A stretch of 64,000 bases of DNA. Source: Mucilaginibacter rubeus. Lineage in GTDB: Bacteria; Bacteroidota; Bacteroidia; Sphingobacteriales; Sphingobacteriaceae. A program made the position numbers and the translations under genes. Within the stretch, counting starts at the first letter, position 1; each line of letters opens with the position of its first letter. Below, piece by piece: positions 32,552 through 41,455 of this stretch. The notes under the pieces were generated by a model. The model made no database searches. It worked only from the letters and a program-made list of their open reading frames with translations, and was not told the origin of the DNA. The stretch covers positions 3,968,001 through 4,032,000 of the forward strand of contig NZ_CP043450.1 of NCBI RefSeq assembly GCF_003286415.2, given 5' to 3'.

Positions 32552-33337
32552 ATGCGTAGATCGATATATATTTATTCCTGCTCTTTGATCTTATTTGTTC
32601 TAACCTCATGTGCCGGAAAACAATACCAGGTACTTTTTGAGCAAAAAACGCCAGTTACTGATACAGCATCGTCTAAAAGTACAGGGGACCTCAGCAGTTA
32701 TCGTATCAAGTCGCAGGATATTCTTCAGATCCGGAACCTGCAAAACATCAAATACGTTGTTGACGAATCGCCTTCAGGCAATTCACAAACCAATGGTAGC
32801 GGAGGCGCCGGCGCCGGCCAAACTTACCAGGTTGAAGAAGATGGTACCGTAGCGTTACCTGTTATCGGCCATGTTGCCGTTACAGGGCTAACCCGCAGCC
32901 AGGCCGCCAAACTTATTGAGGATCTTTATCGTAAAAAGCTCCTGAAAGACCCCATTATTGAGTTAAAAATTACAAATCTGAAAGTGACGCTATTAGGTGA
33001 ATTCAAAGGACAAGGGAATTTCCCATTGCTCAAAGACAGGACCACGCTTGTTGAGATGATTGGCGAGGCGGGTGGACTATCTGACAGGGCTAATGAAACT
33101 AACATCAAAATTATCCGCGGCGATCAATTAAATCCGCAGGTAACTTATATTAACCTGCGAGACATTCAATCGATCAATGATCCCCGGGCTATTTTGCAAA
33201 ATGGGGATATTATTTATGCGTCTCAAAACAAACGGGCTATTCGTAGTGACAAACTGCAAAATCTATCAACGCTAACGCAACCGATATTGCTTTTGCTTAA
33301 CACCGCCCTGGTAATTTTATCGCTCTCACGCCGCTAA
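32552..33337 (+). CDS. wza: Wza-like polysaccharide export outer-membrane lipoprotein
   Basis: 261 residues from the ATG at 32552, which precedes a clean lipoprotein signal (SLILFVLTSC, lipobox L-T-S-C); the frame extends upstream only through a TTG. The polysaccharide-export domain is seen in SYRIKSQDILQIRNLQN and YQVEEDGTVALPVIGHVAV, then an SLBB domain (KVTLLGEFKGQGNFPLLKD, LVEMIGEAGGLSD) and a C-terminal hydrophobic helix (PILLLLNTALVILSL) that would cross the outer membrane. Wza proteins form the exit channel for capsule or exopolysaccharide. The next gene starts within its stop codon (TAATG), so translation is coupled to the Wzc-like kinase. Confidence 0.93.
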   Translation: MRRSIYIYSCSLILFVLTSCAGKQYQVLFEQKTPVTDTASSKSTGDLSSYRIKSQDILQIRNLQNIKYVVDESPSGNSQTNGSGGAGAGQTYQVEEDGTVALPVIGHVAVTGLTRSQAAKLIEDLYRKKLLKDPIIELKITNLKVTLLGEFKGQGNFPLLKDRTTLVEMIGEAGGLSDRANETNIKIIRGDQLNPQVTYINLRDIQSINDPRAILQNGDIIYASQNKRAIRSDKLQNLSTLTQPILLLLNTALVILSLSRR

Positions 33338-35757
33338 TGGAAGAAACAGAAAAAGTACAGAGAAAGCTTCCTACGCAGGAGTTAGACTATTTTAAAATAG
33401 CGAAAATATTGCTGAGCCGATGGTATTGGATTGCGGCTTCAGTCGGCGTTGCCCTAATTATATCTTACTCCTACCTTTGGTATACGCCTAAAACGTTTGC
33501 CACATCAGGTACTTTACGGGTTGAAGAAAAAAAATCGGAAGTATCTGATCTGATAACTGTAATGGCTGTACCCGACCGCGGGCCGTCAAAAATTCAAAGT
33601 ATAATATCTGTATTACAAAGCCGGAGCGTGATGCTGAGCGCCATCAAAGATATTGACTATAGGGTGAGCTTTTTCATCTCGGGCCGGGTACGCACAAGCG
33701 AAACATATCCTTCCAAGCCGTTGAACATTCAGTTCATTAAATTTGACAGCCTGAATTTCTTCCATGATCTGATCACCTACAAACCCATCGACAAACATAA
33801 ATTTTCGTTAAGCTATAAGGCCGGAGAAAAAGAGATCGCCAATAATTACGCATACAATAGCCCTGTAACCATAGGTAATACCAGTTTCAATATTAAATCT
33901 CCGGGCGAGATGGGGAATAATACCATCCTCCTGTTTAAGTTTAATATCCCGGAAGACTATATCGGCCGTGTTCAGAGTGGTTTCAGGGCTGGTGAAACAG
34001 GTAGAAATACCAATATCATTTCCTTACAGGAAACAGACTCAAATCCTGTTTTCGCTGCTGATATTCTTAACAATATCATGAAGGAGTATGTCATTTTTGA
34101 CAGGAATCAGAAAGCGCAATCTGCCTCTCAGATGATAGACTTTATTGATACACAACTATCTTTCCTGCTAAACGAGGTAAAAGGCTCAGAAAGCTCTATA
34201 GAAAAATACAAAAACAAAACTAAAATACTCGATGTAAGTACAACGTCAACCTCTGCTGGTGCGAAAGCTGCCGAAATCGAGACCAACCGTTCGTTATTAA
34301 AAATCCAGATCATCGCGTTAGATCAATTAAAAGATCAGATCACGAATAACAAAGAAAACGTTACCCTGAATTTCAGTACGGGCGGGGCTGCTTTCCCGGC
34401 AATAGAAGCCCTAATTGGTAAGCTGGACGCAATACTCGCTGAAAAGGCAACTGTGTTGAAGACGTTTACACCAAATTCTCAGCCGATCCTTGACATTAAC
34501 CAGCAAATTCTGCAAACCAAGCTTAATCTGTTAAATAACATTAAAGGTATCCGTACCAATATTGAAAAAAACATTGCTTACTTAGATTCGCAGCTGGCAC
34601 AAATCAACCAAACCATCCAGGCATTACCTGCTGCTCAACGAGATATGGTTAGCCTGCAACGTGATTTTGATATTAATGACAAGGTATATTCTTTTTTATC
34701 TGAAAAGAAACTGGAAGCCCAGATCAGCCGTGCGGGAATTTTGCCTGGTGCTACAGTGATTGAAAATGCCCAGCCCAATTTTAGCCCGGTTTCACCTAAT
34801 GAGCACGATATACACCGCACCGCAATCATTTTTGGCTTGGCGATAGGTCTCGGTCTTATTGTCCTGATCCGGATTCTTAATCCTTATATTTATGATAAGG
34901 AAACTATCGAAAGCCTTACCTCCATCCCTATTCTCGGTATTATCAGAAAATATCCGGACATTGTAGATGAAAACAGCCGCGAAATTCTGGCGCTGAGTAA
35001 ACCCCGCTCCATATTTGCCGAATCCGTGCGCTCGGTACGAACCAATTTAAGTTTTCTGGCCTCAGAAAAAGCAAGCAAAATCATCTGCGTTACTTCAGAA
35101 GTTGCCGGCGAAGGCAAGTCATTTGTGGCTGTAAATTTGTCAAGTACACTTTCACTTATCGATAAAAAAGTAGTTCTTGTGGGTGCGGACTTAAGACGTT
35201 CAAGACTCCACAAAACCTTCCATTTATCAAACGATATTGGCTTAAGTAATTACCTTGCCCACCAAAATAATATCGACGATATTATTGTTCATTCGGAACA
35301 GGCAAATTTTGATATCATTGTTTCAGGCCCTGTTCCTCCCAATCCTTCCGAGTTGTTGCACAGCGAACGAATGAAAGCCTTGATTAACGAGTTAAAACAA
35401 AGGTATGACGTGATCATGATTGATACGGCGCCAATAGGCCTTGTGTCTGATGCCGTCCCTTTGATTAGGTTAAGTGACATCAACATTTTTGTGATCCGCT
35501 CAGGCAGATCCAAATTTTATGCAGCCACCATTCCGCAACGTTTAGCAAATGAATACCACCTTGACAACACGGTTATTGTGCTCAACGCTTTTGAAGAAGA
35601 CCTGCTTCATGCCCGTTATTATACAACCAAATTTACAGGTGAAAACGCGGGTTCAAGGTACTATTACTATTCAACCTACGACGGCTATGAAGGATCCGGA
35701 TACTATCTGGATGATAAAAAAACTAAATGGTGGGATGTGAGACGATGGTTCAAATAA
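33337..35757 (+). CDS. wzc: Wzc-like chain-length determinant and bacterial tyrosine kinase
   Basis: 806 residues. Wzz domain with two membrane helices (about residues 30-50 and 495-513) around a periplasmic coiled-coil segment, then a GNVR-like region (QRDMVSLQRDFDINDKVYSF). The cytoplasmic BY-kinase domain has Walker A VAGEGKSF (about 589-596), Walker A' VVLVGADLRRSRLHKTF (about 611-627) and Walker B YDVIMIDTAP (about 690). The last 50 residues contain a tyrosine cluster (SRYYYYSTYDGYEGSGYY) that would be autophosphorylated to control assembly. It works with Wza to set glycan length and couple export. It overlaps wza by 1 bp; a NusG-like gene follows after 12 bp. Confidence 0.95.
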   Translation: MEETEKVQRKLPTQELDYFKIAKILLSRWYWIAASVGVALIISYSYLWYTPKTFATSGTLRVEEKKSEVSDLITVMAVPDRGPSKIQSIISVLQSRSVMLSAIKDIDYRVSFFISGRVRTSETYPSKPLNIQFIKFDSLNFFHDLITYKPIDKHKFSLSYKAGEKEIANNYAYNSPVTIGNTSFNIKSPGEMGNNTILLFKFNIPEDYIGRVQSGFRAGETGRNTNIISLQETDSNPVFAADILNNIMKEYVIFDRNQKAQSASQMIDFIDTQLSFLLNEVKGSESSIEKYKNKTKILDVSTTSTSAGAKAAEIETNRSLLKIQIIALDQLKDQITNNKENVTLNFSTGGAAFPAIEALIGKLDAILAEKATVLKTFTPNSQPILDINQQILQTKLNLLNNIKGIRTNIEKNIAYLDSQLAQINQTIQALPAAQRDMVSLQRDFDINDKVYSFLSEKKLEAQISRAGILPGATVIENAQPNFSPVSPNEHDIHRTAIIFGLAIGLGLIVLIRILNPYIYDKETIESLTSIPILGIIRKYPDIVDENSREILALSKPRSIFAESVRSVRTNLSFLASEKASKIICVTSEVAGEGKSFVAVNLSSTLSLIDKKVVLVGADLRRSRLHKTFHLSNDIGLSNYLAHQNNIDDIIVHSEQANFDIIVSGPVPPNPSELLHSERMKALINELKQRYDVIMIDTAPIGLVSDAVPLIRLSDINIFVIRSGRSKFYAATIPQRLANEYHLDNTVIVLNAFEEDLLHARYYTTKFTGENAGSRYYYYSTYDGYEGSGYYLDDKKTKWWDVRRWFK

Positions 35758-35769
35758 ATTTGCTGAATA

Positions 35770-36288
35770 ATGATGGATTTGAAAGCAGATGGAACAAATA
35801 AAAGATGGTATCCTGTTTACACGCACCCACGCGCCGAAAAAAAAGCATGCGAGGCCCTTGCGGGTAAAAAGATCGAGGTATACCTGCCCTTACACCGGCA
35901 GTTGAAACAGTGGAGCGACCGAAAGAAATGGGTGGAAGAACCACTTATTAAATCATACCTGTTTGTTAACATTGCCCCACATGAACAAGGCGATGTGCTA
36001 ATGACAAAAGGAATTTCCCGTTTCCTGTATTTCAGCGGCAAACCCGCGACGATGCCTACCAGTCAGATAACCGAATTAAAGTTATTAATGGCGGGCCCAT
36101 ATGAATTGGAAGTAACTGAAGATAATTTACAGCCCGGCGAAAAAATCAAGGTGAAAGCAGGTGCACTAAAAGGAATGACAGGAGAAATTATATCGCACAA
36201 ATCGCAAAAACAGTTTATCCTGCGGTTAGAAAGCATAGGACAGTCTATCATTGTTCATACCCTGGCTTCCTACATTCAACGCATTTAA
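35770..36288 (+). CDS. NusG-like specialised antiterminator (RfaH/UpxY type)
   Basis: 172 residues; two adjacent ATGs at 35770 and 35773. N-terminal NGN domain: RWYPVYTHPRAEKKACEALA, VYLPLHRQLKQWSDR, KKWVEEPLIKSYLFVNI. C-terminal KOW motif: LQPGEKIKVKAGALKGMTGE. The length and the lack of a neighbouring rplK/secE mark it as a paralog dedicated to long operons, like UpxY of Bacteroides capsule loci. It is expected to bind RNA polymerase and suppress pausing and termination. It lies between the wza-wzc pair and the array of more than 27 kb that starts at 36447, the likely target. Confidence 0.92.
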   Translation: MMDLKADGTNKRWYPVYTHPRAEKKACEALAGKKIEVYLPLHRQLKQWSDRKKWVEEPLIKSYLFVNIAPHEQGDVLMTKGISRFLYFSGKPATMPTSQITELKLLMAGPYELEVTEDNLQPGEKIKVKAGALKGMTGEIISHKSQKQFILRLESIGQSIIVHTLASYIQRI

Positions 36289-36321
36289 TCTTAAGGAATT
36301 ATTTTTAACTAAAAATCCGGT

Positions 36322-36329
36322 TATTTTTG
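36322..36329 (+). promoter_or_regulatory. Candidate -7 promoter box upstream of the biosynthetic array
   Basis: TATTTTTG matches TAnnTTTG exactly in the 158-bp gap before asnB, with a T-rich but inexact -33 region near 36301. The inverted repeat CCGGT-N10-ACCGG (36317-36321 and 36332-36336) brackets it. A start near 36336 would leave a leader of about 110 nt where the NusG-like factor might load. Confidence 0.4.
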
Positions 36330-36446
36330 TTACCGGGGATCAACCATACGCATTACATTCATTGATGCGCAAACAAATGACTATTAATAAGTTACAATAA
36401 AACATTGTGACTTACGCGGCGAAGCCATGTACAAACAGCAAACAAA

Positions 36447-38231
36447 ATGTGCCGGATAGCGGGTATAATTAATAACATGGTACAGCCCGAGGTTCTACTT
36501 GAAAAGGTAAAAGTCATGTGCCGTACACTTGAGCATGGAGGACCGGACGACGAGGGGGTACATTATGACCAGAACGGTCACCTGGTATTCGGGCACCGCA
36601 GGCTCTCGATCATCGATCTGAGCAGTGGCGGCCATCAGCCAATGGCGGATACGCATGGCAGGGCCTTAATAACGTTCAACGGCGAGATCTATAATTACCT
36701 GGAGTTGCGAGGTGAGCTCACCGGACTTGGCATCACATTTAACTCGGCTACAGATACCGAAGTGATATTGCAGGCTTACTTGCAATGGGGCGTCAAAGCT
36801 TTCGGGAAATTCAGGGGAATGTTCGCGTTTGCGCTGTTTGATACCGCCCGACGGCTTACTTATGTTGTACGCGACACCGCCGGTATTAAACCGGTTTACT
36901 ATACCGCGCAGGACAACGGCCTAAGCTTCGCCTCAGAAATCAGTGCATTTACCGCAGCCGGTATCGCCACTCAGCAAGACCCAAACTGGCCCATCAGGTT
37001 TTTAGCCTTCGGTCATATCCCTGAACCTTATACCACACTGCAGCAGATATACAGCTTACCCAAAGGACATTATTTGTGCTGGGATCATTCTCTTTGCACC
37101 TACAAAATTTGTCCATATCAGCAACAGGAAAATAAGACCAGGATAAACGATATCAACGAGGCGCAGGAGATTATTAAGCAGGCTTTGACAAAAGCTGTAA
37201 AACGGCAAATGATTGCAGATGCGCCGCTGGGAGTTTTTTTAAGCGGAGGCATCGACTCAAGCCTACTGACATTGCTGGCCGACCAAGAAAAAGGACGGCA
37301 ACTGAAAACCATATCCATTTTTTTTGACGAAAAACAGTACGACGAACAGGCTTATCAAAAGGTTATCTTAAACACAACCACGGGAGAGAATTTTTCGCAC
37401 CTGGTTAAGCAAGATGATTTTGAAAACCACTTCGGGCATATCATGGAAGCTATGGATATGCCAACCACAGATGGTATTAATAGCTGGTTTATTAGCAAAT
37501 ACGCTCATGACAACGGTTTAAAGGCCGTATTATCAGGTATTGGAGCAGATGAGTATTTTGGAGGTTATCCGTCTTTTAACCGCATCAGATACCTGGCTTA
37601 TTTGCGCAATATTCCGCCATTTCTATTCTCTTCTGTACATGGGCTGTTACCCGATGCCTATAAAAAACTTACTTTCCTGGTTGATCAAAGTCCGACTGCC
37701 GACTACCTTTTACTTCGTGGCTTGTTCTCCCCCGGCGATATCAGCAGGATACTTGATACTGATACTACGCAAGTTAGAGCTGTACTTTTTGACAGCAATA
37801 AGGGGTCAGAGTCAAGCCGGTACAGCCCTGAACAGGCTTCATGGTTTGAAACAAATCTTTACATGCAAAATCAACTGCTTCGGGATACCGATGTAATGAG
37901 CATGAGCCATGGCCTGGAGGTAAGGGTACCATTTTTGGATGAAGATTTTACTGCTGCTGCGCAAAGCATCGCATCCGATATTCGCTTTAATCGTCAGCAA
38001 CCCAAAAAGCTGCTTATTGATAGCTTCGACATATTACCTGCTTCGGTTTGGAACCGGCCCAAGATGGGTTTTTCATTCCCGCTACAAATATGGATGCGCG
38101 AGAACACGCGTATTAACAACCCCGAACACTATAAGGGGAAGTTAGCGCGATACAATATTCAGAAATTTAAAAACGGCCAGATCCACTGGTCAAAAGCCTT
38201 TGCACTTTACCAGATACAACCCCATGTCTAA
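36447..38231 (+). CDS. asnB: Glutamine-hydrolysing asparagine synthase (AsnB family)
   Basis: 594 residues. The glutaminase nucleophile is Cys2 (MCRIAGI after Met removal), followed by class II amidotransferase motifs (RTLEHGGPDDEGVH, FGHRRLSIIDLSSGGHQPM, ITFNGEIYNYLELR). The synthetase domain has the PP-loop S266-G-G-I-D-S (GVFLSGGIDSSLLTLLA) and the late MSHGLEVRVPFLDEDF. It makes Asn from Asp, or transfers amide nitrogen to another carboxylate. AsnB copies inside polysaccharide loci are common and may amidate a sugar acid. First gene of the long array, 158 bp after the NusG-like gene; its 3' end overlaps the next start by 8 bp. Confidence 0.94.
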   Translation: MCRIAGIINNMVQPEVLLEKVKVMCRTLEHGGPDDEGVHYDQNGHLVFGHRRLSIIDLSSGGHQPMADTHGRALITFNGEIYNYLELRGELTGLGITFNSATDTEVILQAYLQWGVKAFGKFRGMFAFALFDTARRLTYVVRDTAGIKPVYYTAQDNGLSFASEISAFTAAGIATQQDPNWPIRFLAFGHIPEPYTTLQQIYSLPKGHYLCWDHSLCTYKICPYQQQENKTRINDINEAQEIIKQALTKAVKRQMIADAPLGVFLSGGIDSSLLTLLADQEKGRQLKTISIFFDEKQYDEQAYQKVILNTTTGENFSHLVKQDDFENHFGHIMEAMDMPTTDGINSWFISKYAHDNGLKAVLSGIGADEYFGGYPSFNRIRYLAYLRNIPPFLFSSVHGLLPDAYKKLTFLVDQSPTADYLLLRGLFSPGDISRILDTDTTQVRAVLFDSNKGSESSRYSPEQASWFETNLYMQNQLLRDTDVMSMSHGLEVRVPFLDEDFTAAAQSIASDIRFNRQQPKKLLIDSFDILPASVWNRPKMGFSFPLQIWMRENTRINNPEHYKGKLARYNIQKFKNGQIHWSKAFALYQIQPHV

Positions 38232-39342
38232 AAAAGTGATCCTTTTCACCCTGCAAACCTTCAGTACCACCGGCGGTATCCAGAAAATGACCCGCACGCT
38301 TGGTTACTCCTTACACAAACTTGCCCTGAGCAATAAATGGAATTTTGAACTCTGGTCGGCCTATGATAAACAGGAAGACCTGATGGAGCAATATCTTCCG
38401 CAAAGCAATTTCAAGGGTTTTGGTACAAATCGTATTAATTTTGTTTTAAAAGCGATAAGCCGATATGTAAAACCTGATATCATCATACTTAGCCACATCA
38501 ACCTCTCCATTATAGGCTTGTTGATTAAATGGGCCCGCCCCAACTGCAAAGTATGGTTGATTGCACATGGCATAGAAGTATGGCGCAAACTTTCACCCGT
38601 AAAAAAACACCTGCTAAGTAAATGCGACAAGGTAATTTGCGTAAGCAATTTTACCATGCATCAAATGATGGAAAGACACAAGGTAAAACGGGATGTTTGC
38701 AGTGTGCTCAACAATGCGGTTGATCCTTTTATGAAACAGCCGCCTCTTAGTGATAAGCCGCTGTATCTGGAGTCTCGTTATCAACTGAATAACAGCTCGC
38801 CCATTATATTTACGCTTACACGCCTGGCATCTACAGAAAAATATAAAGGATACGAGCTTGTTATACAAGCCATAAGCAACTTAAAGCATCAATTCCCGAA
38901 TATAAGATATGTGCTTTCGGGAAAGTATGACGAACAGGAACAGTTAAGGATCAATGAACTGATCGCGAGGCTGGGGGTAACAGACCAGGTAATACTCACT
39001 GGCTTTATTGAGGAAAATGAACTGGCCGATCATTTCTTAATGGCCGATCTTTTTGTACTACCCAGCAGAAAAGAAGGCTTCGGCATAGTTTTCATAGAAG
39101 CCATGGCCTGCGGTTTACCTGTTATTTGCGGCAATGCCGATGGCAGCCTCGATGCAATCAGGAATGGCGAGCTGGGTAGCGCTATCAGCGTTGACGATCC
39201 GGACGAACTGGTCAGATGCATAAAAAAACACTTAGAAAATCCCTTAACGATAGCTAAAAGAAAAGAATTGCAGGAACAGTGCCTCATGCATTTCAATGAA
39301 CTCGATTACAGGCTAAAAATAAAAACGCTGCTGAACGAATGA
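38224..39342 (+). CDS. Glycosyltransferase family 4 protein
   Basis: 372 residues from the ATG at 38224. GT-B fold: N-terminal VILFTLQTFSTTGGIQKMTR, with a Gly-rich loop; hinge near LIAHGIEVWRKLSPVKKHLL and VICVSNFTMHQMM; C-terminal donor domain ending with the GT4 motif REGFGIVFIEAMACGLPVI written here as KEGFGIVFIEAMACGLPVIC, where E-x7-E binds the nucleotide sugar. It extends the lipid-linked glycan in the cytoplasm. It overlaps asnB by 8 bp and the permease gene by 4 bp (ATGA), so it sits in a translationally coupled run with the exporter. Confidence 0.93.
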   Translation: MSKKVILFTLQTFSTTGGIQKMTRTLGYSLHKLALSNKWNFELWSAYDKQEDLMEQYLPQSNFKGFGTNRINFVLKAISRYVKPDIIILSHINLSIIGLLIKWARPNCKVWLIAHGIEVWRKLSPVKKHLLSKCDKVICVSNFTMHQMMERHKVKRDVCSVLNNAVDPFMKQPPLSDKPLYLESRYQLNNSSPIIFTLTRLASTEKYKGYELVIQAISNLKHQFPNIRYVLSGKYDEQEQLRINELIARLGVTDQVILTGFIEENELADHFLMADLFVLPSRKEGFGIVFIEAMACGLPVICGNADGSLDAIRNGELGSAISVDDPDELVRCIKKHLENPLTIAKRKELQEQCLMHFNELDYRLKIKTLLNE

Positions 39343-40202
39343 GTAAATTAACAGATGAAAAATGGGATATTGAATTAAGCCCACAAAGCAGTCCCTTTGA
39401 TTTGAAGCTAAACGATATGTGGCACTACCGGGACTTGTTGGTTTTACTGGTGAGAAGAGACTTTGTTTCCTTTTACAAACAAACCATCCTCGGCCCTTTG
39501 TGGTTTTTTGTTCAGCCGCTGTTCACCACAATTATTTACACCTTTGTATTTGGGAGCCTTGCTGATATCTCTGCAGACAACCTACCCAAGCCTTTGTTTT
39601 ACCTTGCCGGCATTACAGCCTGGAATTATTTTGCCGATTGCCTTACCAAAACGTCGACTGTTTTTACAGTTAATGCGGGGCTTTTTGGAAAGGTTTACTT
39701 TCCAAGGCTGATTGTTCCGTTAAGTATTGTGGTATCTAACCTGCTTCGGTTTGGCGTGCAAATGATTCTGTTCCTTTTAATCATGTTCATTTATGTTTTT
39801 AAAGGCTCAAACATCCATCCTAATGCTTTCCTGCTGATATTCCCGTTGCTTCTGATACTTATGGCCATGCTTGGTTTAGGGCTCGGCATGATCATATCTG
39901 CCATGACTACAAAATATCGCGACCTGAGTTTCCTGGTCGCCTTCGGGATCCAACTCATGATGTACCTCACAACAGTAATTTACCCCCTTTCGGCGGTGAA
40001 GCAAAAATTCCCGCATTATGCGTGGATTGTCGAGTACAACCCCATGACCTCCATTATTGAGGCTTTTAGATATGGCTTTCTTGGCCAGGGAACGTTTACC
40101 ATGCTGTCATTGGGTATTACTACATTGGTAACCTTCATTATACTTCTGGTTGGCATCTTAATATTTAATCGCGTGGAGCGCACATTCATTGATACTGTCT
40201 GA
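39339..40202 (+). CDS. wzm: Wzm-like ABC-2 permease for polysaccharide export
   Basis: 287 residues with six membrane helices. The N-terminal amphipathic part (MWHYRDLLVLLVRRDFVSFY) and KQTILGPLWFFVQPLFTTII are typical of Wzm/TagG/KpsM-type permeases, as is the later TKYRDLSFLVAFGIQLMMYL and the NPMTSIIEAFRYGFLG segment. It forms the inner-membrane channel through which a finished lipid-linked glycan passes. Its ATPase is encoded 3 bp downstream. An ABC exporter in the same locus as Wzc is notable, because Wzc normally serves Wzx/Wzy systems. Confidence 0.95.
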   Translation: MSKLTDEKWDIELSPQSSPFDLKLNDMWHYRDLLVLLVRRDFVSFYKQTILGPLWFFVQPLFTTIIYTFVFGSLADISADNLPKPLFYLAGITAWNYFADCLTKTSTVFTVNAGLFGKVYFPRLIVPLSIVVSNLLRFGVQMILFLLIMFIYVFKGSNIHPNAFLLIFPLLLILMAMLGLGLGMIISAMTTKYRDLSFLVAFGIQLMMYLTTVIYPLSAVKQKFPHYAWIVEYNPMTSIIEAFRYGFLGQGTFTMLSLGITTLVTFIILLVGILIFNRVERTFIDTV

Positions 40203-40205
40203 TAT

Positions 40206-41453
40206 ATGCCTGTTGTTATTAAAGCAGAAAAACTCTCCAAAGCCTACCAATTAGGAGAGATTGGAACGGGAACCATTTCGCGCGATCTCGAACGCTATTG
40301 GGCAAAGCTCCGCGGCAAGGAAGATCCGTTTTTAAAGATCGGGGAAATCAACGATCGCGCTAAAAAAGGAGAAAGTGATGTTATATGGAGCCTTAAGGAC
40401 ATTGATTTTGACATCAACCAGGGGGATGCGGTTGGCATAATCGGTAAAAATGGTGCGGGCAAAAGCACATTGCTTAAGATCTTAAGCCGTGTTACCGCGC
40501 CAACCACAGGTTCCGTTAAGGTGAAAGGCCGCATTGCCAGCTTACTGGAAGTTGGAACCGGATTTCATCCGGAACTAAGCGGCAAGGAAAACATTTACCT
40601 GAACGGCGCCATACTTGGAATGCGCAAGGCCGAAATAAAACGAAAGTTTGATGAAATCGTAGATTTCTCGGGGGTGGAACGCTACATCGACACACCGGTA
40701 AAGCGTTACTCATCAGGGATGTACGTACGGCTTGCCTTTGCCGTGGCTGCGCATCTGGAGTCAGAAATTCTTATCGTTGACGAGGTTTTAGCTGTTGGCG
40801 ACGCCGAATTCCAAAAAAAATGTCTTGGAAAAATGGGCGATATCAGCAAAGGCGAAGGCCGGACTGTATTGTTTGTAAGCCATAATATGGGGGCCATAAT
40901 ATCTCTTTGTAATCAGGGAATTTATTTAAAAAACGGCCAGATTACCGGTAACGGCAGCATTGAAGAGGTCATGAAAATCTATTCGGACGACAGGGACGGA
41001 GGATATTCAAAAGCCGTCAAGATTCTGAATGACGGTAAAAAAGCCTGGCTATCCGGCTTTAAGGTTACAGATGAAGATGGCACCGAGCATATTCAAATGG
41101 AGGGTAAAAAAACCGTACAGCTGGAAATAGACTCAACCAAGCAACTTGAAAACGTTTCTGTCGGGATAGGCATAAACGATGTGAACGATGTAAGGATAAC
41201 CACGCTCTTTAGTAAATTTTTTGATAAAAAATACACGTTACAGCAGGGTACCAATCACATAAGTTGCAAAATAAATCACCTCAATTTAAAGCCCGGAACT
41301 TACAAAATCGCAATCTATATTGGCAATGATCAGGAAACCCTCGACTATTACGACAATGGTTTGCAATTTGAGATATTCCACTCCGTAAAACAGACACACT
41401 TATTACCGGATTCGAGCCAGGGCAGCATATTCACCGAACAAATCTGGATGTAA
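40206..41453 (+). CDS. wzt: Wzt-like ABC ATPase with C-terminal glycan-recognition-type domain
   Basis: 415 residues. ATPase domain 1-245: Walker A G77-I-I-G-K-N-G-A-G-K-S-T, C-loop YSSGMYVRLAFAVAAH and Walker B ILIVDEVLAVGD. It has the long insertion before Walker A usual in Wzt/TagH proteins (RDLERYWAKLRGKEDPF). Residues about 265-415 form an extra beta-rich domain (GTEHIQMEGKKTVQLEIDST, YTLQQGTNHISCKINHLNLK, PGTYKIAIYIGNDQETLDYY) of the kind that recognises the modified end of the O-antigen in E. coli O8/O9a. It powers export with the Wzm-like permease, and the domain suggests capping is checked before export. A methyltransferase gene starts 2 bp later. Confidence 0.95.
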   Translation: MPVVIKAEKLSKAYQLGEIGTGTISRDLERYWAKLRGKEDPFLKIGEINDRAKKGESDVIWSLKDIDFDINQGDAVGIIGKNGAGKSTLLKILSRVTAPTTGSVKVKGRIASLLEVGTGFHPELSGKENIYLNGAILGMRKAEIKRKFDEIVDFSGVERYIDTPVKRYSSGMYVRLAFAVAAHLESEILIVDEVLAVGDAEFQKKCLGKMGDISKGEGRTVLFVSHNMGAIISLCNQGIYLKNGQITGNGSIEEVMKIYSDDRDGGYSKAVKILNDGKKAWLSGFKVTDEDGTEHIQMEGKKTVQLEIDSTKQLENVSVGIGINDVNDVRITTLFSKFFDKKYTLQQGTNHISCKINHLNLKPGTYKIAIYIGNDQETLDYYDNGLQFEIFHSVKQTHLLPDSSQGSIFTEQIWM

Positions 41454-41455
41454 AG

